Origin: Paludibacteraceae bacterium
GTDB lineage: Bacteria; Bacteroidota; Bacteroidia; Bacteroidales; Paludibacteraceae
Reading direction: 5' to 3'
Assembly: GCA_017464475.1 (NCBI GenBank)
Contig: JAFTZQ010000003.1
Coordinates: forward strand, 1-64,000
DNA: 64,000 bases
Shown: positions 40,441 to 47,480 of the stretch, one piece after another
How positions within the stretch are numbered: position 1 is the stretch's first letter
How the letters are laid out: the number at the start of each line of letters is the position of its first letter
Notes under the pieces: model-generated
Seen by the model: only the letters and a program-made list of their open reading frames with translations
The model's database searches: none
What the model was told of the DNA's origin: nothing
Made by a program: the position numbers and the translations under genes

Positions 40441-41517
40441 TTATTGTCCGAGTCTATGGAGATGGCAAAGCATGAGCGAACCGTCTTCGCGGCGAAGGTG
40501 CATACCGTTGCCTTCGCAGAAGGTCCACGCCTTACAACCCTTGCAGGGTTCGGACTGCTTCATCCATGTGCGATCGCGGTAAGGTTTGAAGCCGTGTTCC
40601 CAGACGGACCAGAAGGAATCGCGGTATATATTACCTTGATAATACTTGCCGCGGATGGAGGTGCACGCAGAGATAGAGCCGTCAATGAGGATAGACGCAA
40701 TTGAGATCCCTGCGGCACATTGGTAGAGGTGGTCGCGGACACGCCCTTCGTACGTACCGAGATAGCCTTCGCATGAATAAGAGACATGGCGTCCGGCTTC
40801 GCGCTCGGAGACGATAAAATCCATAAGGTATCGGAACTGTTCGTCGGTCAGTAGGAGTTCAGGATTGGAGGCAGCGCGTCCCATCGGGTCAATGCCAAAG
40901 ACACGCCAGTCTCGCACGCCGAGCGACCAGAGCATATCGCGGATCTCCGGCAAATGGTCTATCGTGCGCTGGTTCACACACGTGACGACATCGAAGGCGA
41001 GGGAGGGAGTAGAAGTATTGTGGTCAATTATTAATTTGATGGCACGGGTGGCACCTTCGAAAGCAAGCGGGTGTTGGCGAAGCCAAACATGGTCTTTTTC
41101 TAGTCCGTCGCAAGAGACCGTAATAGAACGGAGTCCGGCGGAGACGAGTTCGTCGAAGCGCTCTTGGGTGAGTGCCAAGCCGTTTGTGACCATTCCCCAA
41201 GGGTAGCCGCGCGATTTAAGAGACCGTCCTATGTCGGCGAGGTCTTTGCGCATAAGGGGTTCGCCGCCGGAAATGATGATTAAAACTTCGTGGGGATTGA
41301 CATGCGGAGTGACCTCTGTGTCTATGACATGGAGGAAATCTTCGGCGGGCATATCGGGTGTCTCGACCGAGGCGATACAATCGCTGCCACAATGGAGGCA
41401 ATGGACATTACAACGGAGCGTGGATTCCCAAAAGAGCTGGCGAAGAGGGTGCAGTTCCTTGAGGTTACGGCGGCGGAGAGACTCCAGCCAGAGTGCTAAT
41501 TTCAGACGAAGTTTCAT
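40441..41517 (-). CDS. Radical SAM/SPASM enzyme of a rSAM/lipoprotein system
   Basis: 358 residues. The radical SAM cluster motif is CNVHCLHC (about 36-43), followed by SGGEPLMRKDL. The C-terminal SPASM region has clustered Cys (CAAGISIASILI, ISACTSIRGKYYQGN, CKGCKAWTFCEGNG) for auxiliary Fe-S clusters. Such enzymes modify peptides, for example by thioether formation or epimerisation. It resembles the enzyme of the uncharacterised rSAM/lipoprotein pair defined by TIGR04133/TIGR04134 (from memory). It is the last gene of a six-gene overlapping operon containing three small or medium lipoproteins, its likely substrates. Start and upstream stop share one base. Confidence 0.82.
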   Translation of the reverse strand: MKLRLKLALWLESLRRRNLKELHPLRQLFWESTLRCNVHCLHCGSDCIASVETPDMPAEDFLHVIDTEVTPHVNPHEVLIIISGGEPLMRKDLADIGRSLKSRGYPWGMVTNGLALTQERFDELVSAGLRSITVSCDGLEKDHVWLRQHPLAFEGATRAIKLIIDHNTSTPSLAFDVVTCVNQRTIDHLPEIRDMLWSLGVRDWRVFGIDPMGRAASNPELLLTDEQFRYLMDFIVSEREAGRHVSYSCEGYLGTYEGRVRDHLYQCAAGISIASILIDGSISACTSIRGKYYQGNIYRDSFWSVWEHGFKPYRDRTWMKQSEPCKGCKAWTFCEGNGMHLRREDGSLMLCHLHRLGQ

Positions 41518-41975
41518 TATTCAGAAGTGTTAGTTTCTAATATAAAATCGGCATTTACGAAGGCGTTATAAGGCACTTTCGCATGTTGCGAAGCGAGATA
41601 CGCGGAGTCATACGTGACCGGAAAAGATATTTGCTGCGGCAGATAGATACCAGAAGGGTCGGAAGCGTAGAGCGTGAGCGAATCCGGCTGCTCATGTCCG
41701 CGATAGCGGATGATAGTATAGGCGCCTTTCGAGTCCGTAAGGGCATAGTTATACGAAGCCGCCGGTTGCGGGTCTTTTGTTTCCAGATCGATCTGTATTC
41801 CGCTGAGCGGTTCGTTTAGTGTGTTTCGGACGACGCCGGAAATGACCATCCGCGGCAGCCCGTCCGGTTCGTGCGGACCAAAGGCGCTCGGATCGTTGCT
41901 TTTATTCGCAGCACAGCCGAAGAAGGCAAACGCTATCAGGCATAAAAGCCATGGTGTCAGAAAATGTTTTTTCAT
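41517..41975 (-). CDS. Lipoprotein with carboxypeptidase-regulatory-like domain (rSAM-associated)
   Basis: 152 residues. The signal peptide ends in lipobox FFGC (Cys about 21). A CarboxypepD_reg/Cna-B-like domain follows (about 44-130): ISGVVRNTLNEPLSGIQIDL, then YNYALTDSKGAYTII. Lipoproteins of this build occur next to the radical SAM enzyme in Bacteroidales and are presumed to be modified by it or to work with the modified product. It overlaps the upstream gene by 4 bases and the radical SAM gene by 1. Confidence 0.72.
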   Translation of the reverse strand: MKKHFLTPWLLCLIAFAFFGCAANKSNDPSAFGPHEPDGLPRMVISGVVRNTLNEPLSGIQIDLETKDPQPAASYNYALTDSKGAYTIIRYRGHEQPDSLTLYASDPSGIYLPQQISFPVTYDSAYLASQHAKVPYNAFVNADFILETNTSE

Positions 41976-42490
41976 AGCCGTTTATAGAATTTAGAGCTTG
42001 TGGTACCTAATGATGTCTCCACGCGGAGGATATATACTCCAGGCGGGAGTTCCGACCATTGGGGAATGGAGTTTCTAATATAATGTCCGTTGAGGTCGGC
42101 GAGGAGGATGTTTTTAACCTCCAGACGTCCGATAAAATTGGTTTTCCAGCAGCCGATCCGAATGGTGTACAGCCCTGTTTGCGTGATCGGGCAAGAGAGT
42201 GAATCGTAACTGAGGGCGGAGAAATATTCTTCGCTCTGCCACGAATCCGAGGTCCGCTTAATGACCACAAAGGAGACCGCGTCGGATTGGGTTTGGATGA
42301 AAAGGTTGTTTCCTGTCAGGGACGCCCGGAACTGGTTCGGGTCGGTGGGATCGGGTGTGCTGCCGGTCGGTCCGTCCATCGGCATATACGTAAAAACCGA
42401 CATCTTCAGCGGTATAGAGATCGTGTCGTTCGCCCAGATGGAGAAAGAGAGGACAGAAAGGAACACTATGAAAATGAGACGTTTAGGCAT
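41972..42490 (-). CDS. Exported protein with type IX-like tail (rSAM operon)
   Basis: 172 residues from the ATG at 42490. Signal peptide (PKRLIFIVFLSVLSFSIWAN), a Pro/Asp-rich segment (PMDGPTGSTPDPTDPNQF), then a beta-rich domain. The end reads PPGVYILRVETSLGTTSSKF, which looks like a type A sorting tail of the type IX secretion system. No enzyme motif is seen. Its first 8 bases overlap the regulator gene and its end overlaps the lipoprotein gene, so it clearly belongs to the operon. Confidence 0.65.
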   Translation of the reverse strand: MPKRLIFIVFLSVLSFSIWANDTISIPLKMSVFTYMPMDGPTGSTPDPTDPNQFRASLTGNNLFIQTQSDAVSFVVIKRTSDSWQSEEYFSALSYDSLSCPITQTGLYTIRIGCWKTNFIGRLEVKNILLADLNGHYIRNSIPQWSELPPGVYILRVETSLGTTSSKFYKRL

Positions 42491-43742
42491 GGCTGTTGGC
42501 AATCGATCGCAAGGTTTCTTGCAGTTGTTTGGCACTCACGCCAAGCCGTTTGGCTATGAGGTATTTGTCTTTTCCTATGCCGTTCTCTGCGCGGAAGAGG
42601 ATCTGCGCCATTTCGGCGTACGAGAAGCCGATGAGAACGAGCACACAAATGCGGATGTCGCGCTCCGGAAGTCCTCTCTGCTCCAGTTTGGAGACGATTC
42701 CGGACAGCAGTTTGTTGCAGAGAGCGGAGAATTGGCGGTAGTCATTCCATTGGAGCTCCGAGCGGATGTCAGGCGATTGTCGAAGAAGGCGGCATTGGGC
42801 GTCCAGCGCATTCTCGCGGCGTCGGGAACGGAGATAGAGCCACGCGGCAAAAGCCAAAAGGAGCAGTATTGCAGAGGCAATAAGCGCGAAGAGGGTTTGG
42901 GGTTTCAGAGGCGGCGAATAAGGCTCAAGGGCTTGCTGGGCAAGGAGCATGGCTTCGATCCATTCCGGGTCGTTACGTTCCAGCGAACGCTGGAGATCCG
43001 TGCGTGCGGAGGCTAAGTCGCGTATGTCGTCTGCCACAGCCGTTGAGTCACAATGGGTAAGGATATAATAGGCGTCGTCCAGATAGCGGGGATTGTCCGT
43101 CTCGGCGAGGACTTGGCGGGCATAGAAGAGCGCGGAGTCCTTGTGGTTTAGGAAAGTATATGCCTGCGCACGAAGAATGGCAAAATAGGGAGAGGACGTT
43201 GAGGAGGAGTCGAGCGCGGGCTTTGGGGTGGAAGCGAGCGCGGGCTTTGGGACGGTATAGAAGAGGACGGAGTCATATTCGCCGGCATAGAGACAAGCGG
43301 CGGCACGAGATTCGAGGACTTTGGTCTGTACGGCTTCGGAGGACGAGAGCGCGAGGGCTGAGTCGAGAAGCTGAAAGGCGGTTTGTTTGTCCGCAAGGAC
43401 TGCTTTTTCCCACGCCATATTGTTGAGCGCGAAGGCTTGCGCGAGGGTGTCTTTTGCGGCTACGAACTGATTGAGGGATTGGCGGTAGAGATCGAAGGCG
43501 AGTTCGTGCTGTTCGCCTATCCTGCACATGGTAGCCATGTTGCTGTACGCGCGTCCTTTGACGGCAAACTCATCGGACGGAACACGCACGGCGGAGAGAA
43601 AAGCCTGCATGGCTTCGACCGGCTGGTTAGCTTCGCGGAGTTGTTTTCCTTGCAGATAATACGACTCGGCTGTCGGCGAAGCACAAGCCACCGACAGCAC
43701 GAGAAAGAGAGAGAGGAATCCTATTTGACGATGCGCGCGCAT
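42483..43742 (-). CDS. Membrane-anchored TPR protein with C-terminal HTH-like domain
   Basis: 419 residues. An N-terminal signal or lipoprotein signal (LSVACAS) precedes about five TPR-like repeats (25-230: GRAYSNMATMCRIGEQHELA, AFALNNMAWEKA). One transmembrane helix (about 278-300: LFALIASAILLLLAFAAWLY) is followed by a cytoplasmic C-terminus whose last 75 residues (LPERDIRICVLVLIGFSYAE, AKRLGVSAKQLQETL) look like a LuxR-type helix-turn-helix. Bacteroidota have many such one-protein sensors: outside TPRs, inside DNA binding. It could sense the lipoprotein products and control the operon. A short PKPALAS repeat occurs near residue 170. Confidence 0.72.
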   Translation of the reverse strand: MRAHRQIGFLSLFLVLSVACASPTAESYYLQGKQLREANQPVEAMQAFLSAVRVPSDEFAVKGRAYSNMATMCRIGEQHELAFDLYRQSLNQFVAAKDTLAQAFALNNMAWEKAVLADKQTAFQLLDSALALSSSEAVQTKVLESRAAACLYAGEYDSVLFYTVPKPALASTPKPALDSSSTSSPYFAILRAQAYTFLNHKDSALFYARQVLAETDNPRYLDDAYYILTHCDSTAVADDIRDLASARTDLQRSLERNDPEWIEAMLLAQQALEPYSPPLKPQTLFALIASAILLLLAFAAWLYLRSRRRENALDAQCRLLRQSPDIRSELQWNDYRQFSALCNKLLSGIVSKLEQRGLPERDIRICVLVLIGFSYAEMAQILFRAENGIGKDKYLIAKRLGVSAKQLQETLRSIANSHA

Positions 43743-43924
43743 CAGTCGTTCACCGGCGATTGAGGGGTTTCTACGACCTCCTCCGGAGTCGGGATTCCGT
43801 ACAGCACAGGAGGATCGGGAGTGCCGTACTTAACCAAGGGTTCCTTGCAACCGCTGAGTCCCAGCAGGGACAGGATTGCCATGCCCAGGAAGGCGTTTGT
43901 GCGAGTTAAAAATTTCTTTCTCAT
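43742..43924 (-). CDS. Small rSAM-associated lipoprotein (YGxP motif)
   Basis: 60 residues. The N-terminus RTNAFLGMAILSLLGLSGC is a lipoprotein signal with the Asn-x-x-Leu pattern of the rSAM-associated putative lipoproteins (TIGR04134, from memory). After the lipid Cys comes KYGTPDPPVLYGIPTPEEVV, with two YGxP motifs in a Pro-rich tail. A short peptide with repeated Tyr-Gly-x-Pro is a plausible radical SAM substrate. It overlaps the upstream lipoprotein by 4 bases and the TPR regulator by 1. Confidence 0.75.
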   Translation of the reverse strand: MRKKFLTRTNAFLGMAILSLLGLSGCKEPLVKYGTPDPPVLYGIPTPEEVVETPQSPVND

Positions 43925-44127
43925 AATGATTCATTATTATCGGATGTGTCGTTTGCAACGGAACGGAGTTGCTGCTCCATTTTCTGCTGGTCTTTTTGGA
44001 AGTCCGGTTCGTACTGCCAATATCTTTCCGGAGCCGGACCATAGCAGGCAGCGAAGGTGAATGCCACGCCGGTAAGCAGGCAGAGTTTGATGCCGAGTCG
44101 GAGGAATGTGTCAATCAGTTTGCGCAT
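43921..44127 (-). CDS. Small lipoprotein, first gene of the rSAM operon
   Basis: 68 residues from the ATG at 44127. The signal peptide ends in lipobox TFAAC, followed by YGPAPERYWQYEPDFQ and an acidic/Gln-rich tail. YGPAP right after the lipid-bearing Cys echoes the YGxP motif of the next gene, so it may also be a substrate of the radical SAM enzyme. Promoter at 44154-44185. Confidence 0.68.
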   Translation of the reverse strand: MRKLIDTFLRLGIKLCLLTGVAFTFAACYGPAPERYWQYEPDFQKDQQKMEQQLRSVANDTSDNNESL

Positions 44128-44153
44128 AATGTCGGGGGTTTTGAAATCCGATG

Positions 44154-44185
44154 CAAAGGTAGTGCTTTTTAAAGATATATGCAAA
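44154..44185 (-). promoter_or_regulatory. Promoter of the rSAM/lipoprotein operon
   Basis: Minus strand: TTTGC (44181-44185) and -7 box TACCTTTG (44154-44161). Confidence 0.75.
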
Positions 44186-44254
44186 TTTCGGGGTTGGGAA
44201 AATAGTTGGGATTTTGTTTTTCCCTATTCGCAGAGAGGCTCTTTGCGGAGGAGA

Positions 44255-44683
44255 TCAAAGGGTTGGGGGTTCTTTGCGGAGGATGGCACGGATGAAATTG
44301 TCTATGCGGGCATAGATCGTGTAATTGCCTTTCCTGTCCTTAGGCGCAATAGGATCGGGAGTGCCTTTGAGTTGGGCATTAAAACGCGCCACATAAGAGT
44401 CCAGAAGTGCCTGTTTCTCGGGCGGGAGGGGTGTTTTGTTTCTAAGGGCATCGATGAACTCTTGGGCGAGGTGTGAGGCTTGTCCGAAAGCGGTCTGGTT
44501 CGCTCTTTCGCGCGCCAGAATGGGGTTGGCTTGGTAGTTACGGGGTCTCGGAGTGTACGCCTCCAGACGTCCCTCTCGTGCCACCGTACCATCGTAGTTG
44601 TAGAAGGTTTTGCGGCGCTCAACGAGTCCACCTCGGGCACCTCTGATTTCCTCAATGTCGGGAGTGTGTTTGATTCTAGCCAT
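44255..44683 (-). CDS. Hypothetical basic protein
   Basis: 142 residues, rich in Arg, Asn and Pro, with no signal peptide. Notable stretches are GARGGLVERRKTFYNYDG, RPRNYQANPILARERANQ and a C-terminal NYTIYARIDNFIRAIL. It is probably cytoplasmic. No family is recognised. It has its own promoters (44832 and 44894 regions) with a ~150-base leader that contains an 11-bp array and heptamers. Confidence 0.6.
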   Translation of the reverse strand: MARIKHTPDIEEIRGARGGLVERRKTFYNYDGTVAREGRLEAYTPRPRNYQANPILARERANQTAFGQASHLAQEFIDALRNKTPLPPEKQALLDSYVARFNAQLKGTPDPIAPKDRKGNYTIYARIDNFIRAILRKEPPTL

Positions 44684-44689
44684 AAAAAT

Positions 44690-44817
44690 ATTTAGAGTTT
44701 AGTCATTTAGAGTTTTGTTCATGCGAGAGTGTGGTGGATAGTGATTTGATAGCAAAGTACCCCGATTGTCACACACTTATCGCGCACTTATCTCCCACTT
44801 ATCTCGCACTTATCACG
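44690..44817. repeat. Heptamer patch and 11-bp array (CACTTATCTCG)
   Basis: 44690-44716 holds TTTAGAG-type heptamers next to the start codon of the gene at 44683. 44774-44817 holds four 11-bp units: CACTTATCGCG, CACTTATCTCC, CACTTATCTCG and CACTTATCACG. Confidence 0.9.
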
Positions 44818-44831
44818 CACTAATTCGGGCA

Positions 44832-44925
44832 CAAAGGTAGTAAAAAATTTTGGAATGCGCAAGAGTTTGACACATTTTTTTAGAAAAGTTGTGCAAAGAT
44901 AATACATTTTTTTGATATATGCAAA
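44832..44925 (-). promoter_or_regulatory. Two tandem minus-strand promoters
   Basis: TACCTTTG (44832-44839) with TTGCGC (44857-44862), and TATCTTTG (44894-44901) with TTTGC (44921-44925). Both read toward the gene at 44683. Confidence 0.65.
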
Positions 44926-45137
44926 TTTTTGGGTGAGAAAATATTAAAAAAACGGAAGAAGGGAGGAAGGTAATCCTCCCGCTCGCAGAACTCGCGGGCA
45001 CAAAACAACGCGGGCAGAAGGGCGGGAGGCGGGGAAAGGTGGAGAGAGGGGAGGAACGAACACCGATGTCGGGGAAAAGGAGGAAAAAAGAATAAAAGAA
45101 TAAAAGGAAGGGCAAAGCCCTGAACCATTCGGATAGC

Positions 45138-45224
45138 GTATATGCTCTTCGGAGTAACTCGCCCCATGCTCGACGTATTTTTGCGCACCCCACCGCAAAA
45201 ATACGCCTCCGAGAGAGCATATAC
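45138..45224. other. Long interrupted palindrome (87 bp)
   Basis: Outer arms GTATATGCTCT.CGGAG (45138-45154) and CTCCG.AGAGCATATAC (45207-45224) enclose an inner 12-bp arm pair, CGTATTTTTGCG (45174-45185) and CGCAAAAATACG (45194-45205). The preceding bases 44930-45130 are purine-rich low-complexity DNA without a gene. It could be a cruciform, a non-autonomous mobile element, or an antisense/attenuator RNA. Confidence 0.7.
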
Positions 45225-45256
45225 TAATCGTCCGCTACGCGGAGGGCTTCGAAAGC

Positions 45257-45287
45257 AAAAAAGCCCGAGCGAAAAACTCGGGCTTTT
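45257..45287. terminator. Bidirectional intrinsic terminator
   Basis: AAAAGCCCGAG (45259-45269) pairs with CTCGGGCTTTT (45277-45287). It lies 17 bases after the PEGA gene stop on the minus strand. Confidence 0.85.
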
Positions 45288-45304
45288 ACCTGTTGTGATT
45301 TCAG

Positions 45305-46417
45305 TTATTCTAAGAGATTGCGGATGTCAGAAAGCAATTTAACGTATTTTTTTAGCACTCGATCCCAATTATGATAATCCTCGTCTTTAGGAGAAGCACC
45401 GGATCTATTGTGATCTTTTTTGTAGGAAACTTGGCTTTGTAATAACATTTTATATTTTAGTTGTCCGTCACCATTATCGGGAATCTCTTTAATTTCAATA
45501 CGAGTACGGACAAACTTATCCTCAAATGTTTCCACATTCCATGCTGTGCGATACCAACCAGAAACATTGTCGTTAATCTCAAGCGTCTCAAATAATTCAC
45601 TAATGTAGTATTTTGTACGCTGAGTCACATCATCTTTACTTCTTCCTTTTCTAACCATCACCTCAAAACGTTTATTGGCGATATCTGCTCCAGGTTCAGA
45701 GGCGGCATAGGCAGCATCAATAACCAGGTCCTGAGTTAAATTATAAGAGGATACATTTTCAGAAAAATTCATTACTCGAACATATTCCAAGTAACCTTCT
45801 GCCCTAATGATTAACTGAACAGGTCTATCTTTATACACTTGAAAAGTTACTGTGTTCTTTCCTTTACCAATCAATAGACCATCCACATAAAACTCAGCAG
45901 CAGGAACATCCACCAATACATTTACATCTCTACGGTTTTGCACCATTTCTATATTATACGACATATGAATATCAGCCTGGTCATAGAAATTAATTGTTTT
46001 GGTGTATCTGTCATATCCATCCGCGGATAAAATAATGTTTTTCGATTCTCCCTTGTTGATCGTAAAATTAACGGGACTTTGCCCCATCAAACGCCCATCT
46101 ACATATATATCAGCGGTGTTCGGATGAGTAGTGAGAGAGACATCTTTCCTATTTGGTTTTAATTTAATCTCCATTGTTTTGGGCGATTTGAGATTCACCA
46201 CAAATGATTCTGAGTCATAGCCATCAGCCTGCGCAGTAAACGCGAGATCAACAATGGAGCAGGTAATACTATAAATGCCAGGCGAAACCGGCTCAAGAAC
46301 TTTGCCTTTTTGCTGCAATACGACAGCATTAGATGGAGATACTGTAATTTGTACAGTTTTAGCAAAGAGTGTAATCGAGCTGAAAACAGCTACTACAAAT
46401 AATAAAATTTTTTTCAT
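45305..46417 (-). CDS. PEGA-domain exported protein
   Basis: 370 residues. Signal peptide (1-19), then three PEGA-like units: VSPSNAVVLQQKGKVL, TTHPNTADIYVDGRLMGQSP and VDVPAAEFYVDGLLIGKGKN, each with the typical x-V-Y-V-D-G-x-x-x-G core. The C-terminal third (YISELFETLEINDNVSGW) is unassigned. PEGA proteins are cell-envelope proteins of uncertain function. The gene is clearly richer in A/T than most neighbours, which may reflect recent acquisition. Its transcript probably begins near 46825 and so carries a ~400-base leader containing structured RNA copy B and a terminator-like hairpin. Confidence 0.78.
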   Translation of the reverse strand: MKKILLFVVAVFSSITLFAKTVQITVSPSNAVVLQQKGKVLEPVSPGIYSITCSIVDLAFTAQADGYDSESFVVNLKSPKTMEIKLKPNRKDVSLTTHPNTADIYVDGRLMGQSPVNFTINKGESKNIILSADGYDRYTKTINFYDQADIHMSYNIEMVQNRRDVNVLVDVPAAEFYVDGLLIGKGKNTVTFQVYKDRPVQLIIRAEGYLEYVRVMNFSENVSSYNLTQDLVIDAAYAASEPGADIANKRFEVMVRKGRSKDDVTQRTKYYISELFETLEINDNVSGWYRTAWNVETFEDKFVRTRIEIKEIPDNGDGQLKYKMLLQSQVSYKKDHNRSGASPKDEDYHNWDRVLKKYVKLLSDIRNLLE

Positions 46418-46497
46418 AAATAAATGATTTTAGAGCCTACTCTTCTGCGGATTTTCGGCTTACTCCGTTGTTTATTAGTAATTATCGACGAACATAC

Positions 46498-46825
46498 AAA
46501 AAGCGCAGACCTCGCTGTTGATTACTCACCAAACGAGGCCTTCGCATTGCCTATAGAGTCAAATAAAACAACAGGAAACCTACGCCGATATGACAAACCG
46601 CCTTGCTCAAGATATAGCAAAGCAGGGTATAATTGTCACACCCATAGGCATCTATTGCTCACTTTGATTTTGACTCTATATTCGAAAGTTGCGAAGTTTC
46701 GTTTGGCCAAACACAAAGCGTCAATAAACGCTATTCATTATGTCTGAAAATCTACCCATACGAAGGGACATATCCCTCCAACGTAGATTTTCTTATCTCG
46801 CTCGAAAAAGCTCGAACGATTGTTT
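46498..46825 (-). ncRNA. Candidate structured RNA, copy B
   Basis: On the minus strand, from a promoter near 46832: a nested hairpin GAAAATCTAC/GTAGATTTTC (46746-46792), the hairpin AGCGT-TTATTG-ACGCT (46717-46732) and TTTGG. The closing stem is CCAAACG with CGTTTGG (plus-strand 46529-46535 with 46700-46706), then CTTCGCA with TGCGAAG (46540-46546 with 46690-46696), and TATAGAGTCAAA with TTTGACTCTATA (46552-46563 with 46669-46680). It ends with an AGCG/CGCT stem and T's (46498-46517). Closing stems at the same places in copy A (5.5 kb) have different bases that still pair. Confidence 0.6.
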
Positions 46826-46831
46826 CGGGTG

Positions 46832-46863
46832 CAAAGGTAGTGCTTTTTTTTGATATGTGCAAA
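46832..46863 (-). promoter_or_regulatory. Promoter of RNA copy B / PEGA gene
   Basis: Minus strand: TTTGC (46859-46863) and -7 box TACCTTTG (46832-46839). Confidence 0.75.
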
Positions 46864-46897
46864 TTTATTTTTGTTTTTTTGAAAAAAGAGGAAGTCA

Positions 46898-46997
46898 GGC
46901 TTTTAAAAGCCGGATAGTATCCGGCACAATGGACGTTGAGGAATCCGGCATCAGATGTCGGAACAAGGGACAAAGGGCTCGCGCAATGATGCGCGAG
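46898..46997. repeat. String of four short perfect or near-perfect hairpins
   Basis: GGCTTTTAAAAGCC (46898-46911), GCCGGAT-agt-ATCCGGC (46909-46925), TCCGGCAT-cag-ATGTCGGA (46944-46962), and CTCGCGCA-atga-TGCGCGAG (46978-46997). The last recurs with flanking bases at 49530-49549. No gene is seen from 46840 to 47480. Confidence 0.8.
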
Positions 46998-47387
46998 AAA
47001 TGCACAGAGATAAGAGGGACGGAGATTAATGGCTGAAGGTGTTGGTGAGGAAGATGAAGCGGTTTTGGAGGCGGGTGGAGGATTCAGGGCTGAGGGGGTT
47101 GCAGAGGGTGTCGTTTTTACTCTCAATCATGACGGAAGTGATGCCGACAGAGCGAAGCAGAGCCGTTTCGCTGGCGGAAAAAGAATCGTGTCTCCGTTAG
47201 CCAGACAAAGGACCAGACGATTACCGGGCGCAATGGCAACCAGACCGGATAGACCGCCCAATAAAAGTGTTTTTTTTGATATATGCAAATTTTGGAGAGA
47301 TTTTTTTTGAAATATAAGAAATGGCACAGTTTTTGCTACCGATTTATCGGTAAATTGAGCTATCGAACTATCGACAGCAAGAGAGAA

Positions 47388-47459
47388 CTCGACGCTGACG
47401 CGGCGAGAACAAGACAAAGAAAAACTCGACGCGGATGCGGCGAGAACAAGACAAAGAAA
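47388..47459 (+). repeat. Two-copy 37-bp tandem repeat upstream of moxR
   Basis: CTCGACGCTGACGCGGCGAG and the following 17 bases are repeated once with two substitutions and a divergent end. It ends about 20 bases before the moxR start. Confidence 0.85.
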
Positions 47460-47480
47460 ATTTTAAAAAAATATATAAAG

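Noticed and set aside
44813-45220. 135-residue minus-strand reading frame
   Set aside because: Covers promoters, purine-rich low-complexity DNA and half of the palindrome; no protein family.
46424-46747. 107-residue plus-strand reading frame upstream of the PEGA gene
   Set aside because: No homology or start signal; the region is better explained as structured RNA on the minus strand.
46498-46825. tmRNA or RNase P RNA
   Set aside because: No tRNA-like T-loop sequence or tag-coding frame, and none of the conserved RNase P core motifs.
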